Shown here: positions 33,241-44,076 of the stretch, piece after piece
How the letters are laid out: each line of letters starts with the position of its first letter
Numbering within the stretch: the first letter of the stretch is position 1
Assembly: GCA_023512835.1 (NCBI GenBank)
Contig: CM042087.1
Coordinates: 5,152,550-5,216,549, forward strand
From: Taxillus chinensis
Lineage: Eukaryota > Streptophyta > Magnoliopsida > Santalales > Loranthaceae
Length of the DNA stretch: 64,000 nt
Direction of reading: 5' to 3'
Notes under the pieces: generated by a model
The model's input: only the letters and a program-made list of their open reading frames with translations
The model's database searches: none
What the model was told of the DNA's origin: nothing
Translations under genes and position numbers: made by a program

Positions 33241-34196
33241 AAGAGGTTCATAGCAGATGGACAGAAGTATATTTGGGATGACCCTATCCTCTATAGGCGT
33301 TGTGCAGATCAGGTAATTAGAAGGTGTCCCTAAGGAGGAAATGGATGATATTTTGCATCATTGTCATGCATCAGATTATGGGGGCCACTTTGGAGTGCAA
33401 AGAACAGTGGCCAAGATCATGCAATGTGGGTTTTACTTGCCCAACATGGTTAAAGACACCTATGTCTTTATTAAAATCTGTGATAGATGCCGAAGGGTAG
33501 GTGGACTGTCTAGGAAGAATGAGATGCCCTTAACTGGAATCCTTCCAGTTGAAATCTTTGATGTTTGGGGCATAGACTTTATGGGGCCATTTCCCATTTC
33601 TGATGGGTATTCATACATTCTATTGGTTGTAGATTATGTGTCCAAGTGGGTAGAGGCAATCCCAACAAGAGTGAATGATGCTAAAGTGGTGACTAAGTTC
33701 CCCACAAGAAACATCTTTAGCCGTTTTGGGACACCGAAGGCTATTATTAGTGATGAGGGCAGTCATTTTTGTAACAAACTGTTTGATAAATTGTTGGCAA
33801 AGTATGGAGTCAACCATAGGAAGTCCTTTGCTTATCAGCCACAAGCTAATGGGCAAGCTGAAGTTTCCAACAGGGAAATAAAAGCTATTCTTGAGAAAAC
33901 TGTTGGAGGAAATAGAAAGGATTGGTCTCAAAGGCTTGATGAAGCCTTATGGGCTTATAGGACAGCCTACAAGACTCCCATTGGAATGTCCCCTTACAGA
34001 ATCCTATATGGGAAGTCTTGTCATTTACCTGTGGAATTAGAACACAAGGCTCAATGGGCCTTGAGAAAATTGAATTTTGATCCACAAGAGACCAAGGAGC
34101 TGAGGATGACTCAATTAATTGAGTGAGAAGAATTTAGAATGGATGCCTATGAGAGTGCAAAAATTTACAAGGAAAGAACAAAGAAATGGCATGATA
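33241..34196 (+). pseudogene. Athila-type integrase, catalytic triad intact
   Basis: The open stretch 33341-34126 carries the zinc-binding [12 protein letters not shown]...CDRCRRVG region, then the core with WGIDFMGPF (Asp), [11 protein letters not shown] (Asp) and [13 protein letters not shown] (Glu). [20 protein letters not shown] follows. A stop at 34124 is read into EEFRMDAYESAKIYKERTKK; the similarity stops at about 34196, before the C-terminal GPF domain, where reversed Athila-family sequence begins. Confidence 0.88.
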
Positions 34197-34775
34197 GGCA
34201 ATTAAACAAAGAGAGTCATGGTTTCCAAAGCATGCAACTCTATTATGATGAAATGGGAATTTAAATAACCAAAATGAATCATAAGTTAGCTTAGTCATGT
34301 CTATACCACAAGTCCAACAACCATGCAATATCATATTTGAAAACTCAGATATCAGCAAGCATTCCATGATAAAATAGCTCCTAGCTTCCCTTAAAGTTCT
34401 CACCAAGGATAAAGCTGCCTGACTCAAATATAAACTCTTTTTTCTCTCAATCTCACACCCAATATCAGTACCTAGCAGTTATCAAAGGGATGATAAACTC
34501 CCCTCAACCTTTTCCATTGGCTATTGATTAAGTTTTTGCCAAGCAAACATGAGAGTTCCTTATTGTGCTCATGAAAGGAAACACACCCTCTATTCTACTT
34601 TGTTTGAAAACTCACACACTATTCTATGCTCAACGAACTCACACTTTACTCTAAAACAGATGAAAACACACCTTGAGCCAAAGATTTGAGCTTAACATTC
34701 TCTAAACTAATACAACTCAGCCATTGTGGCTTTTATTCTGAAAAACTTTGTTTTTTTATTATTACAACTCAAATT
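34197..34775 (-). mobile_element. Athila-family 3' internal region, reversed
   Basis: The reverse complement matches 20440-20960 of the non-autonomous element (for example AGTCCAACAACCATGCAATA and CATGATGAAATGGGAATTTA-like blocks). Thus it has the same orientation as the flanking LTR pieces and the opposite orientation to the pol at 31284-34196. Confidence 0.75.
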
Positions 34776-35599
34776 TTTTCTGGGAAGTGACGGCAATTTT
34801 ACCTTCCAACCATTATACAACCCAAACCAAGTAGAATTTGATCAAGCTCCAGAAGAGAAAAATCATCAGCATAACAAAACAAAGGTGACTATGCAGAAAC
34901 ATTCTTGCCTGTGACAAAGCTCATTGTCACGGGCACCTCCATTTGCTCTGAAACTTCACCCACGACTTTATCACATCAGATAGAAGCCTTCCATGCAAAA
35001 ATATCCTTGCCCATGACAAAGGTCATTGTCACAGGAACCTCCAAATGGTATGAAACTTTTATGAGAGGTAGATGACATCATTTGGAGTAACTTATGTTCT
35101 GCACATGAGATCATATGAAGCCTTCTACAAGGTCGAAAAAATCAAATCCCAATATCACGTGCAAAATCTTTTGTTGTCCTTTCGCTCTGAAATTTTTATG
35201 GGAGGTAGAGGGCATCATTTGGAGCAACTTTCCATTCTGCACGTGATATTGGTAAGGTCATATTCATAGTCAAATAAATCAAAATGTGCTTGCTCAGCAC
35301 TGAGTGTGTGAAGAGGCCTCTTGCAGCCTTGTCGCTTGTAGCCTTCAAAATGCCTCCTTTTGAGCACATATTTTTCCACAAGCTTCCTCTTTAGTAGAAA
35401 AGATGATCTCTAGCTGATTTTTTGAGAAGGAATCACCTAAAAACCTACCAAAACAACTCAAAAACACACATCTAGAACAAGTAGTGTCTTCTTAAGGGGT
35501 TAAAGCAAATATCTATGAAATATGGGTAAATTTAGCTTTAATCATGCTCTTTAATGCCCTAAATATATACTAGAATAACGGTATAAATGCACGTTATCA
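34776..35599 (-). mobile_element. 5' part of the Athila-like LTR, reversed
   Basis: Read on the minus strand it starts TGATAACGTGCATTTATACC at 35599 and runs about 820 bp. Most of it matches about 30770-31283 and it supplies the LTR start that the left copy lacks. It contains repeated blocks around CATTTGGAG, GGTAGA and the TGTGACAATGA pair. R and U5 are missing. Confidence 0.83.
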
Positions 35600-35604
35600 T
35601 GTAG
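35600..35604 (+). repeat. Target-site duplication, right copy (TGTAG)
   Basis: Identical to 29820-29824, abutting the LTR terminus. Beyond it Ogre-E sequence begins. Confidence 0.88.
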
Positions 35605-36290
35605 ATACTATCATCACCGGTTTTTGTTCGGGCCCATTTGGGGTGGGCTCAAACTAAACTAATGGTGAGAAATTTTAGAGTCGCAACCAACTGTTTTTGG
35701 GGTACAGTTGGATACTCTCTACCTTGAGTAGTTTAAAGCATGGTCTGTGTTATTAGAGAAGGGTTCAGGAGTTGGTTACGTGTATGGAAGGATTAGCACC
35801 CCTATAGCACCCTTTCGGTATCTATTTTCGAAGGAGGAGGTTTCCATTTATTTTCACTGCCGTGATCGGGTTGAGTTTCCTAGAAAGTCTATATTTTTTA
35901 TTTAGCTAAGTTATTTGTTAAAGTTATGGTTAAAATTGATTTACCATAAATTTCTAAAGGGAATCCTAAAAGTTTTGTTTTGCTTTTTGTTTGAAGTGGA
36001 AAATAAAATCCTAAAGTTTTTTCTGTTTTGTTTTGGTTTTTTTTTTTGGCGTCTTGTTTTTATGTTTTTGTTGTTTTTTTTGTTTTTAGTTTGAAAACAT
36101 TTTTTTTGTTTTTTGTTTTATTTTTGTGTTTTGTTAAAAATGTTCTATTTTGTTTTGTTTTTATTTTTTGGTTCGAAAACGTTTTTGTTTTGTTTATGTT
36201 TTTATTTTTTTATTTTTAAAATAGCTAAAACTAAGAACTAACACATGTTGTTTTTTTCTTTTGAAAACGTGTTCTCCTTTTTTTGAGAAG
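35605..36290 (-). mobile_element. 3' LTR (downstream part) of Ogre-E
   Basis: The reverse complement ends AAAACCGGTGATGATAG, like the ends of the Ogre-D and Ogre-F LTRs. The blocks GAAATTTTAGAGTCGCAACC and GGTATCTATTTTCGAAGGAG parallel 22811-23040. It becomes a T-rich tract from about 36010 and does not reach a TGTTGGACCCC start, so the LTR is incomplete. Confidence 0.72.
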
Positions 36291-37108
36291 TTTGCCGAGG
36301 AAAAGTTCTTGGGATCTTCAAAGGCGATGGCATTCCTAAAATTGCAGAAGATGCTTGAATGTATGTGTGGAATGCAATGTGGTGTACGCGGGAATGTATA
36401 ATGAAATGTATTGCAAATGACCTAATATGGGCTGGGGGTTCATCTCCATGCTGCTGGAGATTTTAGCTGACATCCAACTTGTTGGGGAACTATTTTTCTC
36501 TCTGGCTATGGAAGCCTTTCTATCTTTGCTGGGGAACTCCCTTTTTTGTGGATGAAGGGCCTGTTTGACTTAGCTTCACTGCATTGAAGAGCTTGACTTG
36601 ATGACTTCACTGGGGATGTTGGTACTCCATGGAGATATTCATACTCTAAGTTGAGGAACTTGACTTGTTTGGGGATTTTGAGCTTGACCCTACCCATAAG
36701 GCAATGCCAAAGGAGCCTACTAGGGATTTAAGATATTCCAATTAAATGTGAAATGAAGATGATAAAACATGATTAGGGATATAAAATGGGATTTTTGTTT
36801 GTTTAATTCCACAAAACATGTTTATATCATAAAAAGTGTGCATTGTTATAATCTGATAAACAGAATTACAAGTCTTTAAAAGCATAATGTACAAATTTGA
36901 TTCGAGTGTGCCTTAGATTTGACAAAGTCTTCCACCGTTTGCAACTACTGCTGTCAGATGATGTTGTTTCCACTATTTGTAAAGGACTCTGTTTTATGTG
37001 GTCTTGATCCTTCTAGATTTTGACTGATTTCACCCTTTAGGATTTGTATTTGGCTTTGGGCCCATGCTACTTCTTTGAGTTAAGTATCCTTGAGGATTCG
37101 AAGGGAAG
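36291..37108 (-). mobile_element. Ogre-E region downstream of integrase
   Basis: Non-coding, homologous to 10360-11000 in Ogre-D (CTTGGGATCTTC...TTGCAGAAGATGCT, then repeated TTGGGGAA boxes). It lies between the end of integrase and the LTR on the minus strand. Confidence 0.6.
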
Positions 37109-37831
37109 TTATCTCCACTTCGGCAGGTAAGACTGCCTCCATACCATAGACCAAAGAAAATGGAATTCCACCAGTTGATGTTCGTATCGAGGTACGATAA
37201 GCATACAAGGCAAATGGTAGCTTCTTATGGCAATCTTTGTATGTTCCCATCGTCTTTCTGATAATTTCTTGATGTTCTTATTGGCGGCTTCAACTGCTCC
37301 ATTCATCATAGGGCGATAGGGAGTCGAGTTGCGGTGTTGGATTTTGTATGTTTCACACAACTTACCCATCATCCGACTGTTCAAATCGGTGGCATTGTCT
37401 GTTATAATCTGCTCAGGAAGCCCATATCGACATATGATGTTGTTCCGTAGAAATTTAAGCACTACAGCTTGTGTGACATTAGCATATGACGCTGCTTCTA
37501 CCCACTTGGTGAAATAATCAATGGTCACTAAGATGAAGCGGTGTCCATTGGATGCTTTTGGAGATATTGGTCTGATAACGTTGATACCCCAAAGCGAGAA
37601 AGGCCATGGAGAAACCATCACATGCAGCTTAGATGGAGGTACTTGGATCTTATCGCCATAAATTTGACACTTGAGGCATTTGCGCACATATTCAATACAA
37701 TCTTTTTCCATGGTGACCCAATAATAGCTCATTCGCATGATTTGTCTTGTTAATGCATGTCCATTTGCATGTGAACCACATTCCTCTTCGTGCACTTCTT
37801 TCATTTTGTCGACTCTTCCTTTGCCACACAC
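37109..37831 (-). pseudogene. Integrase of Ogre-E, catalytic Asp changed
   Basis: Minus-strand frame of 240 residues. The zinc region HEEECGSHANGHALT...CLKCQIYGD is present. The core reads WGINVIRPISPK where Tat/Ogre enzymes have Asp in place of this Asn, then IITDNATDLNSRMM (Asp) and MNGAVEAANKNIKK (Glu). Loss of the first catalytic residue should abolish strand transfer. The C-terminus is frameshifted after about residue 195. Confidence 0.85.
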
Positions 37832-38049
37832 CGCAATAACACCATGTCATGATTTCGCTTGTATAGAATGGGACCATCAAGGTAATAATTGGATGCCGAC
37901 CTTTGGATATTTCTTTTATCGAACTCAAAGGCCTCTGCTGGGTACTCTTGCTCGAGCAAATACTATCTGACATCATTATACCAAAGCTTTTCCTCGATAT
38001 TTCCTTCAATGGCCACACATTGTGCAGCAATATCTTGTATGCGAATATC

Positions 38050-38456
38050 GAAAGATTGAACTTCCAACTTTGTGTCCAGCCGAAGGAGGGAGGCTAGAGT
38101 TGCCAGCACGTCAGGAATTTGATTGTATTCCCTAGGCATATGCTCGAATGTGATGTCTTCAAATTACTCAGCTAAATCCGCAACGTGCTTCCGATATGGG
38201 ATTAATTTGTGGTTTCGAGTCTCCCATTGTCCCCTTACTTGAAAAATGATAAGCGCAGAATCACCAAACACTTGTAATTTTTTATTCCTTTGCTAATTGC
38301 TTTTTGAAGTCCCATCACACAGGCCTCATATTCCGCTACATTATTGGTACAAGGGAAGGTTAACTTTGCCACCATTGGAAAATGTTCGCCTTTTGGGGAT
38401 ATCAGGATGGCCCCAACACCGTGTCCTAAGAGACTGGAGGCTCCATCAAACCACAT
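38050..38456 (-). pseudogene. Second (archaeal-type) RNase H of Ogre-E
   Basis: MWFDGASSLLGHGVGAILIS, PCTNNVAEYEACVMGLQKAI and, after a stop/frameshift, HMPREYNQIPDVLATLASLL. The extra RNase H between the canonical one and integrase marks the Tat/Ogre branch. 37832-38049 is the linker, with PILYKRNHDM-like sequence in broken frames. Copia-B begins at 38520, removing the rest of pol from view. Confidence 0.82.
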
Positions 38457-38519
38457 TGTCCATATGTCTGATATTTCAGCAGTAAGGACGTTGACATGGT
38501 CGTTAGGAAAGCCTATAGT

Positions 38520-39878
38520 TGTTGGATCAAGCCCAGAATTTGGATGATGCGGATAAAACCCTGTGTAATTTGATTTGAGACCTTGCCTGTTTATTCTTAA
38601 GTTGTTGCAGAAGATACTCCTTAATCTGGACCTTCACTCGTGAGAGAAAAGCTAAGGATAGGATATATAATCCTGATCCGGACCATTGTGAGTGTCGTCA
38701 AACACTTGGTAAATAAACAAGTCTTCTTATGGAATAAGGATCACTCGTGCGGACTAAATGCTTAAAGCTACAGACTAAGGATTCCGCATCCTATAAGAAT
38801 CCCAGTCTACATCTCGCACGGACTAAGAGAAAGTTATCACGGAATAAAAAGCTAAGTCTTCTACTCAAGCGGACTAAGGACAGGAAGACATGGAGTAAGG
38901 AATCCGAGTCTTTCATACATGCGGAGTAAGAAACGCCTTATGTGGAATAAGGACCCAAGTCCTTTATTCGCACGGAGTAAGGAAAAGAGATGCGGAGTAA
39001 GGAATCCGAACCTTTTACTCAAGCGGAGTAAGGATGTGCTGATACGGAGTAAGCCATCTAGACCTTTTAACTCAAGCAAAGTAAGGAACTCGTGTGGCAT
39101 AAGGAAGCGCTGATAAGGAGTAAGCTCTCCAGACTTCTCGTTCATACGGAGTAAGGAAGCGCTAACCCAGAATAAGGATTCCAGTATCAAACTGACACGG
39201 AGTAAGCAACTACTAATACGAAATAAGGATTCGAGCTTCATTAACACGGAGTAAGGAACTTTACGATGGATTAAGAAGACGCTACTCCAACTTATTAGCC
39301 TCGCATTCAAAGTTGTCAGCTCGCTGTGTCCCGATGTAAGATAAACTCGTTGAAAACTTAAATCATCTTACACGTGGATCACACGGAGAGGTGGACATAA
39401 CTTTAATTACACTTAGAATTATGTATAGTAATTCAAAGTTTAAAGACCCAAGATCTTGAGCTCTACATCCGTAGCAATCGAGGCAGAGAGATTTCCGAGG
39501 AACAGTCAATGCTACACGTTGCTCGGAAGAACAAGTTCCAATGATGTTTTCTAACGGATGGCTATATATATTAACACTTGTATATTTTCAGATATGCACA
39601 TACATGTACAAGAGCTTTTAGAGATAATATTGGCTAGTGTGTGAGTCATTGTTAACAGAGTGTAAAAGAGTTTACAGTAGATCGAAAAGCTTTATTAGCT
39701 TTAATCTGCTACAGTTTTGTTGTATTTATCCTTTGATAATAAGAGCAAAATACTTCCACTATCTTGTTATCTTCCGCACTGATTTTATCATTTAACCAGA
39801 TAAGTGTTGTGCCAGAGACGAGCAAAGAGTTTTCAATTAGAGCCTATTCACCTCCCTTTAGGCTCTTAAGGACCAACA
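38520..39878 (+). mobile_element. 5' LTR of Copia-B, 1359 bp
   Basis: TGTTGGATCAAGCCC to GGACCAACA, homologous to 26106-27379 throughout. The left flank is ATAGT. It contains the CGGAGTAAGGA array at about 38880-39270. Confidence 0.92.
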
Positions 39879-39880
39879 AG

Positions 39881-39892
39881 TGGTATCAAAGC
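39881..39892 (+). other. Primer-binding site of Copia-B
   Basis: TGGTATCAAAGC, two bases after the LTR end, near-complementary to initiator tRNA-Met. Confidence 0.85.
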
Positions 39893-39938
39893 AAGTCTAC
39901 CTGCTCAAAGTAGAGATCCCACTCTTTCTCTCTCAACA

Positions 39939-42180
39939 ATGGCCGAAGAAAGCAGTATGCTGTTCAATGCTCGCTTTAACTCCGGAGGTGCACAAGAGCC
40001 CCTCCCCAACCGCAGCAGTAGTGAAAATCTCAATACAAGCACAAGTGCTCAACCTGCTGCTCTCGCTACTCCTCAACAACGGAGTTCTGGTTTCACTCTG
40101 ACCAAACCGCCAAAGTTCACACCTGAGCTTTTCACCTAGTGGAAAGCTCACATGAGAATGTTCATGATACGTCATGATCATCTCATGTGGTCGTGTCTTC
40201 ATCAGGAGCTACCTATTCCAATGATTAGTAGAGAAAATGGAGTGAGAAGGCCAAAGACTGATGCTGAGAAGGCCAATGAGGAAAGAGCCTGGCAATATGC
40301 TAGCAAAAAGGCTATGGCATATGTAACATCGTCTTTGGATTCCGAAGCCTTCATAGATGTTCAGGGCTGCACGACACTGAAAGCTGTTTGAGATAAACTG
40401 ACAATCCTCTATGAGGGAAGTCAGTCCCAAATGCAGAACGTCATCTGTGCTCTCAGACAGAACTTTGAGAGCTTCACTCATAAACCTGGCGAATCCCTCG
40501 AGAGCATCTACCGTAGATTCAGCAAGCTTATCCTCGACCTGAAAATTGTCAATGAGCACTACACTCAATTCCAAATTAATGACAAGTTTTTCCGTTCCTT
40601 GCCGGATCGCTACTACTCCAAATAGCTCCAGATGCAAGCTAACAAGACCTGGCAGTATGCTCCCCTTGAAGAACTATATGGAGAGCTACGAACTCATGAG
40701 GTCAGATTCAAATATACTGACCGAGATGAGAAAATAGCTCGGAAAGAAAAGGAGGTTGCTTTTAAAGCTACGGAATGTCTAAGCATACAATGGGATGATA
40801 ATACGGAAGAGTCAAAGAACTTTAACTCGGACGTTGAAGAAGAAATAGCTCTTCTGGTCAAATCTTTTGAGCGATTCCTGCGGAAAAGCAGAAAAGGATT
40901 CAGAAGAGGCTCCTCATCATCATCTAGAAGGAAGGAGCGATCGGAGTCTACTTCCCAAGATTGCTACAACTGTCGGAAACCCGGTCATTGGGCCAAGGAT
41001 TGTAAATCCAAATCAAAAACGGACAATAAAAGTGACAAGGTTAAACCCCGATGCTCCACCTCAAAAAACAGCAAGAACAAGAGGAAGGCGTTCATCACAA
41101 AGTACATTAGTGGCTCGGAAGAAGAGGAGGAATCCTCTGTTGATGAGCCAACCGAGAAGCCAAACGTTTACCTCATGGAAAATACTGAGGTACCTTCTAT
41201 CTTTGAGCTCATGAGTAAATTAGAATTTCTTACTGCTGAACGTGATCATGAAAAGAATGAGAGACTAATAATTACTCAAATGTACAAAAATAAGAATGGT
41301 CAGGCTAAACGTCTTGAATACACTGTTGCAAAACTAGAAAAAGACAGCTGACTTTAGGAGTAAAGAGGCTTGATATCACGATCTAAGAGCTGAAAATAAT
41401 TTGCTAAATACCAACCTAAATGGCCCAACAGTTAATCTTAAAAGACTTGAGAATAAACTTGAAAAAGAAAAGGAAACAAATCGTAAGTGGCTAAAATCGG
41501 AGGAAATAGCTTCTACGTTTAGGACTGATCCGGACGATATCCGAGTTAAACCTGGCCTTGGCTCCGAATCATCAACCTCCACACAAGCTACTGAGTGTCC
41601 CTCGGATTTCATTTCAAAACTAACCAACTTTTATCCTATTAGTACATCTAAACTGTTGGATGGTTTTATCTCGGTGGCACCATAGTGTATGACTGTGGAA
41701 GGGAGGCTATTACTGCTAATCCCAAAGTAATAGCACCTGTACTTAAAGATGAAGGGAAGGTTGTTACAGTTAAAGCCGAAACTGTAGCACCCAGAAAGAA
41801 AGGAAAGGCTAAGGCTGATGCATCTAGGGCCAAGAGCATGTCACCCAATTGCAAAGGGCTAGGCCATAGGGAATAGAGTAGAAAGCCTGTTAAACCCAAG
41901 AAACCTGTATCTCCCGTTTGTGCTCCGCATCATAGTGTCTGTTCCATCTGTAGAGAAATAGGCCACTATCACTATGAGTGTTGGAGTCTATCTGATGACT
42001 GGCTTTGTAATCAAGTTTATATTAATAAAGATCAGTTCATCAAAAAGGGTTCTTCTAGTAAATCTAAATCTAAATCTTAAAGGAGTAACTCTCCCAAGAA
42101 AACCCAAATAAAAGAAGCAACTGACGCTAACAAAGTAAAGTCAACTTGGAAAGCTAAAGTTCCTAACAAAGCAAAAACCG
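39939..42180 (+). pseudogene. gag: gag of Copia-B, broken
   Basis: Starts MAEESSMLFNARFNSGGAQE at 39939. A TAG at 40137 replaces a Gln/Ser-type codon before WKAHM; another stop at about 40390 lies within LKAV*DKLTILYEGS, where Copia-A has Trp. The capsid continues (ESLESIYRRFSKLILDLK) to 40625. 40632-41351 holds zinc knuckle CYNCRKPGHWAKDC (about 40969-41010) and an acidic tail. A second knuckle, CSICREIGHYHYEC, lies near 41945-41986. The two-knuckle gag is shared with Copia-A. Confidence 0.86.
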
Positions 42181-42640
42181 GAACTGTTGACACTGTTGTT
42201 ATTTGTCTTAACCGCCTAAGACAAGTTTGAGCACCAAAAGTGTAATTTGTTGTCTTGCAGGAGCATCTTTGGAATTTATTGCTAGACCACTTGAAGTCAA
42301 GGATCAATCAAAGCAAGTGGATATTCGATAGCGGATGCTCCAGACATATGACGGGTGATAAGTCTCTGCTCGTAGAAGTTACTGACAAATGAGGCCTATC
42401 CGTATCATATGGCGACAATAGTAAAGGTAAGACTGTAGGATATGACACTTTAACTAATGGCTGTGTATCAGTTACTAAGGTGGCACTAGTCGAGGGTTTG
42501 AAGCATAATCTGCTGAGTGTCAGTAATTTATGTGACAAAAGATTTACTGTTTCCTTTATGTCCAACACCTGCACAGTTAGGAAAAACTTATCCGGAGATA
42601 TTAAGTTATCCGGGTCAAGAGATAGGGACATATATTCAGT
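42181..42640 (+). pseudogene. Protease of Copia-B
   Basis: KWIFDSGCSRHMTGDKSLL near 42317-42372 contains the copia aspartic protease DSG active site, followed (after a TGA near 42391) by SVSYGDNSKGKTVGYD and VALVEGLKHNLLSVSNLCDK. The preceding 42190-42270 differs from Copia-A and reads into a TTGTTGTCTTGCAG tract resembling a splice acceptor. Confidence 0.82.
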
Positions 42641-43545
42641 GGTCTTAAGAAATAATTCTTCTGACCTTGTATGCTTCCTCATCATAGCATCAAATGAAGA
42701 AAGTTGGCTATGGCACAAGTGTTGCGCTATTTTAAATTTTAAAACTTTGTCTAAACTATCGTCGCTTGATTTGGTCAATGGTCTGCCCAAACATAAATAC
42801 TCCAGAGACTCACTCTGTCGAGAATGCCAACTTGGCAAGCAGACCAAGCATAGCTTTAAGAGCAAATCTATTAATTCAATAATTGCTCTATTGTAACTTC
42901 TTTATGTGGACCTCTATGGTCCCATTTCTATTGCTTCCCTTGCTAGTGCGAGATATACCCTTGTGGTTAACAATAACTTCACTAAGTATAAATGGGTGAT
43001 ATTCCTGAAATCGAAGAATCAAACCTTTGAACATCTTGTAGATCTCTTCAACTGGATAAGCAATTCACAAGGACTGAGCATTAAATGCATTAGGAGTGAT
43101 CATGGTACAAAATTTGACTTTTCCGATATGAGATCTTATTGTTCTGAATAGGGCATTCAGCAAGACTTCTCTGCACCCAGGACTCCACAACAAAATGGAG
43201 TTGCTGAGCGTAAGAATCGCACTTTAGTCGAAGCTGGTGGATCAATGTTAGTAGGGGCAAAGCTTCCACTCAGTTTATGGGCTGAAGCTATGTCTACTGC
43301 ATGCTATGTTCAGAATAGAACTCTTATCAATAAGGTTACCATGAAAACTCCCTATGAGATGTGGAGAGGCAGGAAGCCATCAATCTCTCATTTCAAAGCT
43401 TTTGGGTGGGCTTGTTATGTGTTAAACAACGGCAAAGAGGCCTGGAGTAAATATGAGCCAAATCCGATGATGGGATCTTTGTCGGATACTCGTTACACAG
43501 CAAGGCTTATCGCATTTTTAATAGAAGACGATAACAGTTAAAGAA
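42641..43545 (+). pseudogene. Integrase of Copia-B
   Basis: The GAG-pre-integrase/HHCC region reads SWLWHKCCAILNFKTLSKLS...CRECQLGKQTKHSF; one expected His is replaced. The core has DLYGPIS (Asp), IRSDHGTKFD (Asp) and, beyond a TAG at 43150, SAPRTPQQNGVAERKNRTL (Glu). PYEMWRGRKPSISHFKAFGW follows. All three catalytic residues survive but in interrupted frames. Confidence 0.85.
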
Positions 43546-43881
43546 TCTATCCATGTTGATTTTGATGAATCTAACCTTGATTGGTCAAGTGTAGGATCTT
43601 CGAATCCAAATGTGCAGGATCATACGGATATGATTGACTATTCTCAGTTCAAACATGTTGCTGCCACTACTATAGATGAATCATCGACCACTAGTGGAGC
43701 AAGAAGAAATGCTACTGATGATGCTTCCGAAGAATCGAACTCAGGACTTCCACTCAACTCCGGACCAATTGATACGGACATCCAAAACACCGGAGAACCA
43801 TTTAGTCCATCCGGACCAATTAATATTGAAAGTCACAGTGCTGAAGAACTTCAAAGTACTTCTGGAACTGTTCATCATACA
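43546..43881 (+). pseudogene. Copia-B integrase-RT linker, cut off
   Basis: Continues as DESNLDWSSVGSSNPNVQDH-like and Ser/Thr/Pro-rich sequence typical of the variable region between copia integrase and RT. It is cut at 43881 by the start of the Ogre-F LTR. RT, RNase H and 3' LTR of Copia-B are not seen elsewhere in the window. Confidence 0.6.
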
Positions 43882-44076
43882 TGTTGGACCCCATTTTGTC
43901 TGGGTTGGACATACTAACCCCATTTTGTATATTTATCTCCCATTACCATGTCTTGTGAACACTGAACAAGCCAGGGAAGCCCAAAGTTGAGAAACTCTGC
44001 TACAAGCCCATAAAGTGCCCCAAGGCCAACACAAGGAGATAGAAGATAAAATTTGGAGACTAACGCACTGGACCGT
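43882..44076 (+). mobile_element. Ogre-F 5' LTR, first 195 bp
   Basis: Starts TGTTGGACCCCATTTTGTC, matching the sense strand of the Ogre-D LTR from 25225 down for about 85 bp. It is interrupted at 44076 by Tekay-2 and continues at 53497. The left flank is ATACA. Confidence 0.78.
44072..44076 (+). repeat. Tekay-2 target duplication, left (ACCGT)
   Basis: ACCGT precedes the LTR at 44077; ATCGT at 53492-53496 follows the other LTR. One base differs. Confidence 0.7.
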
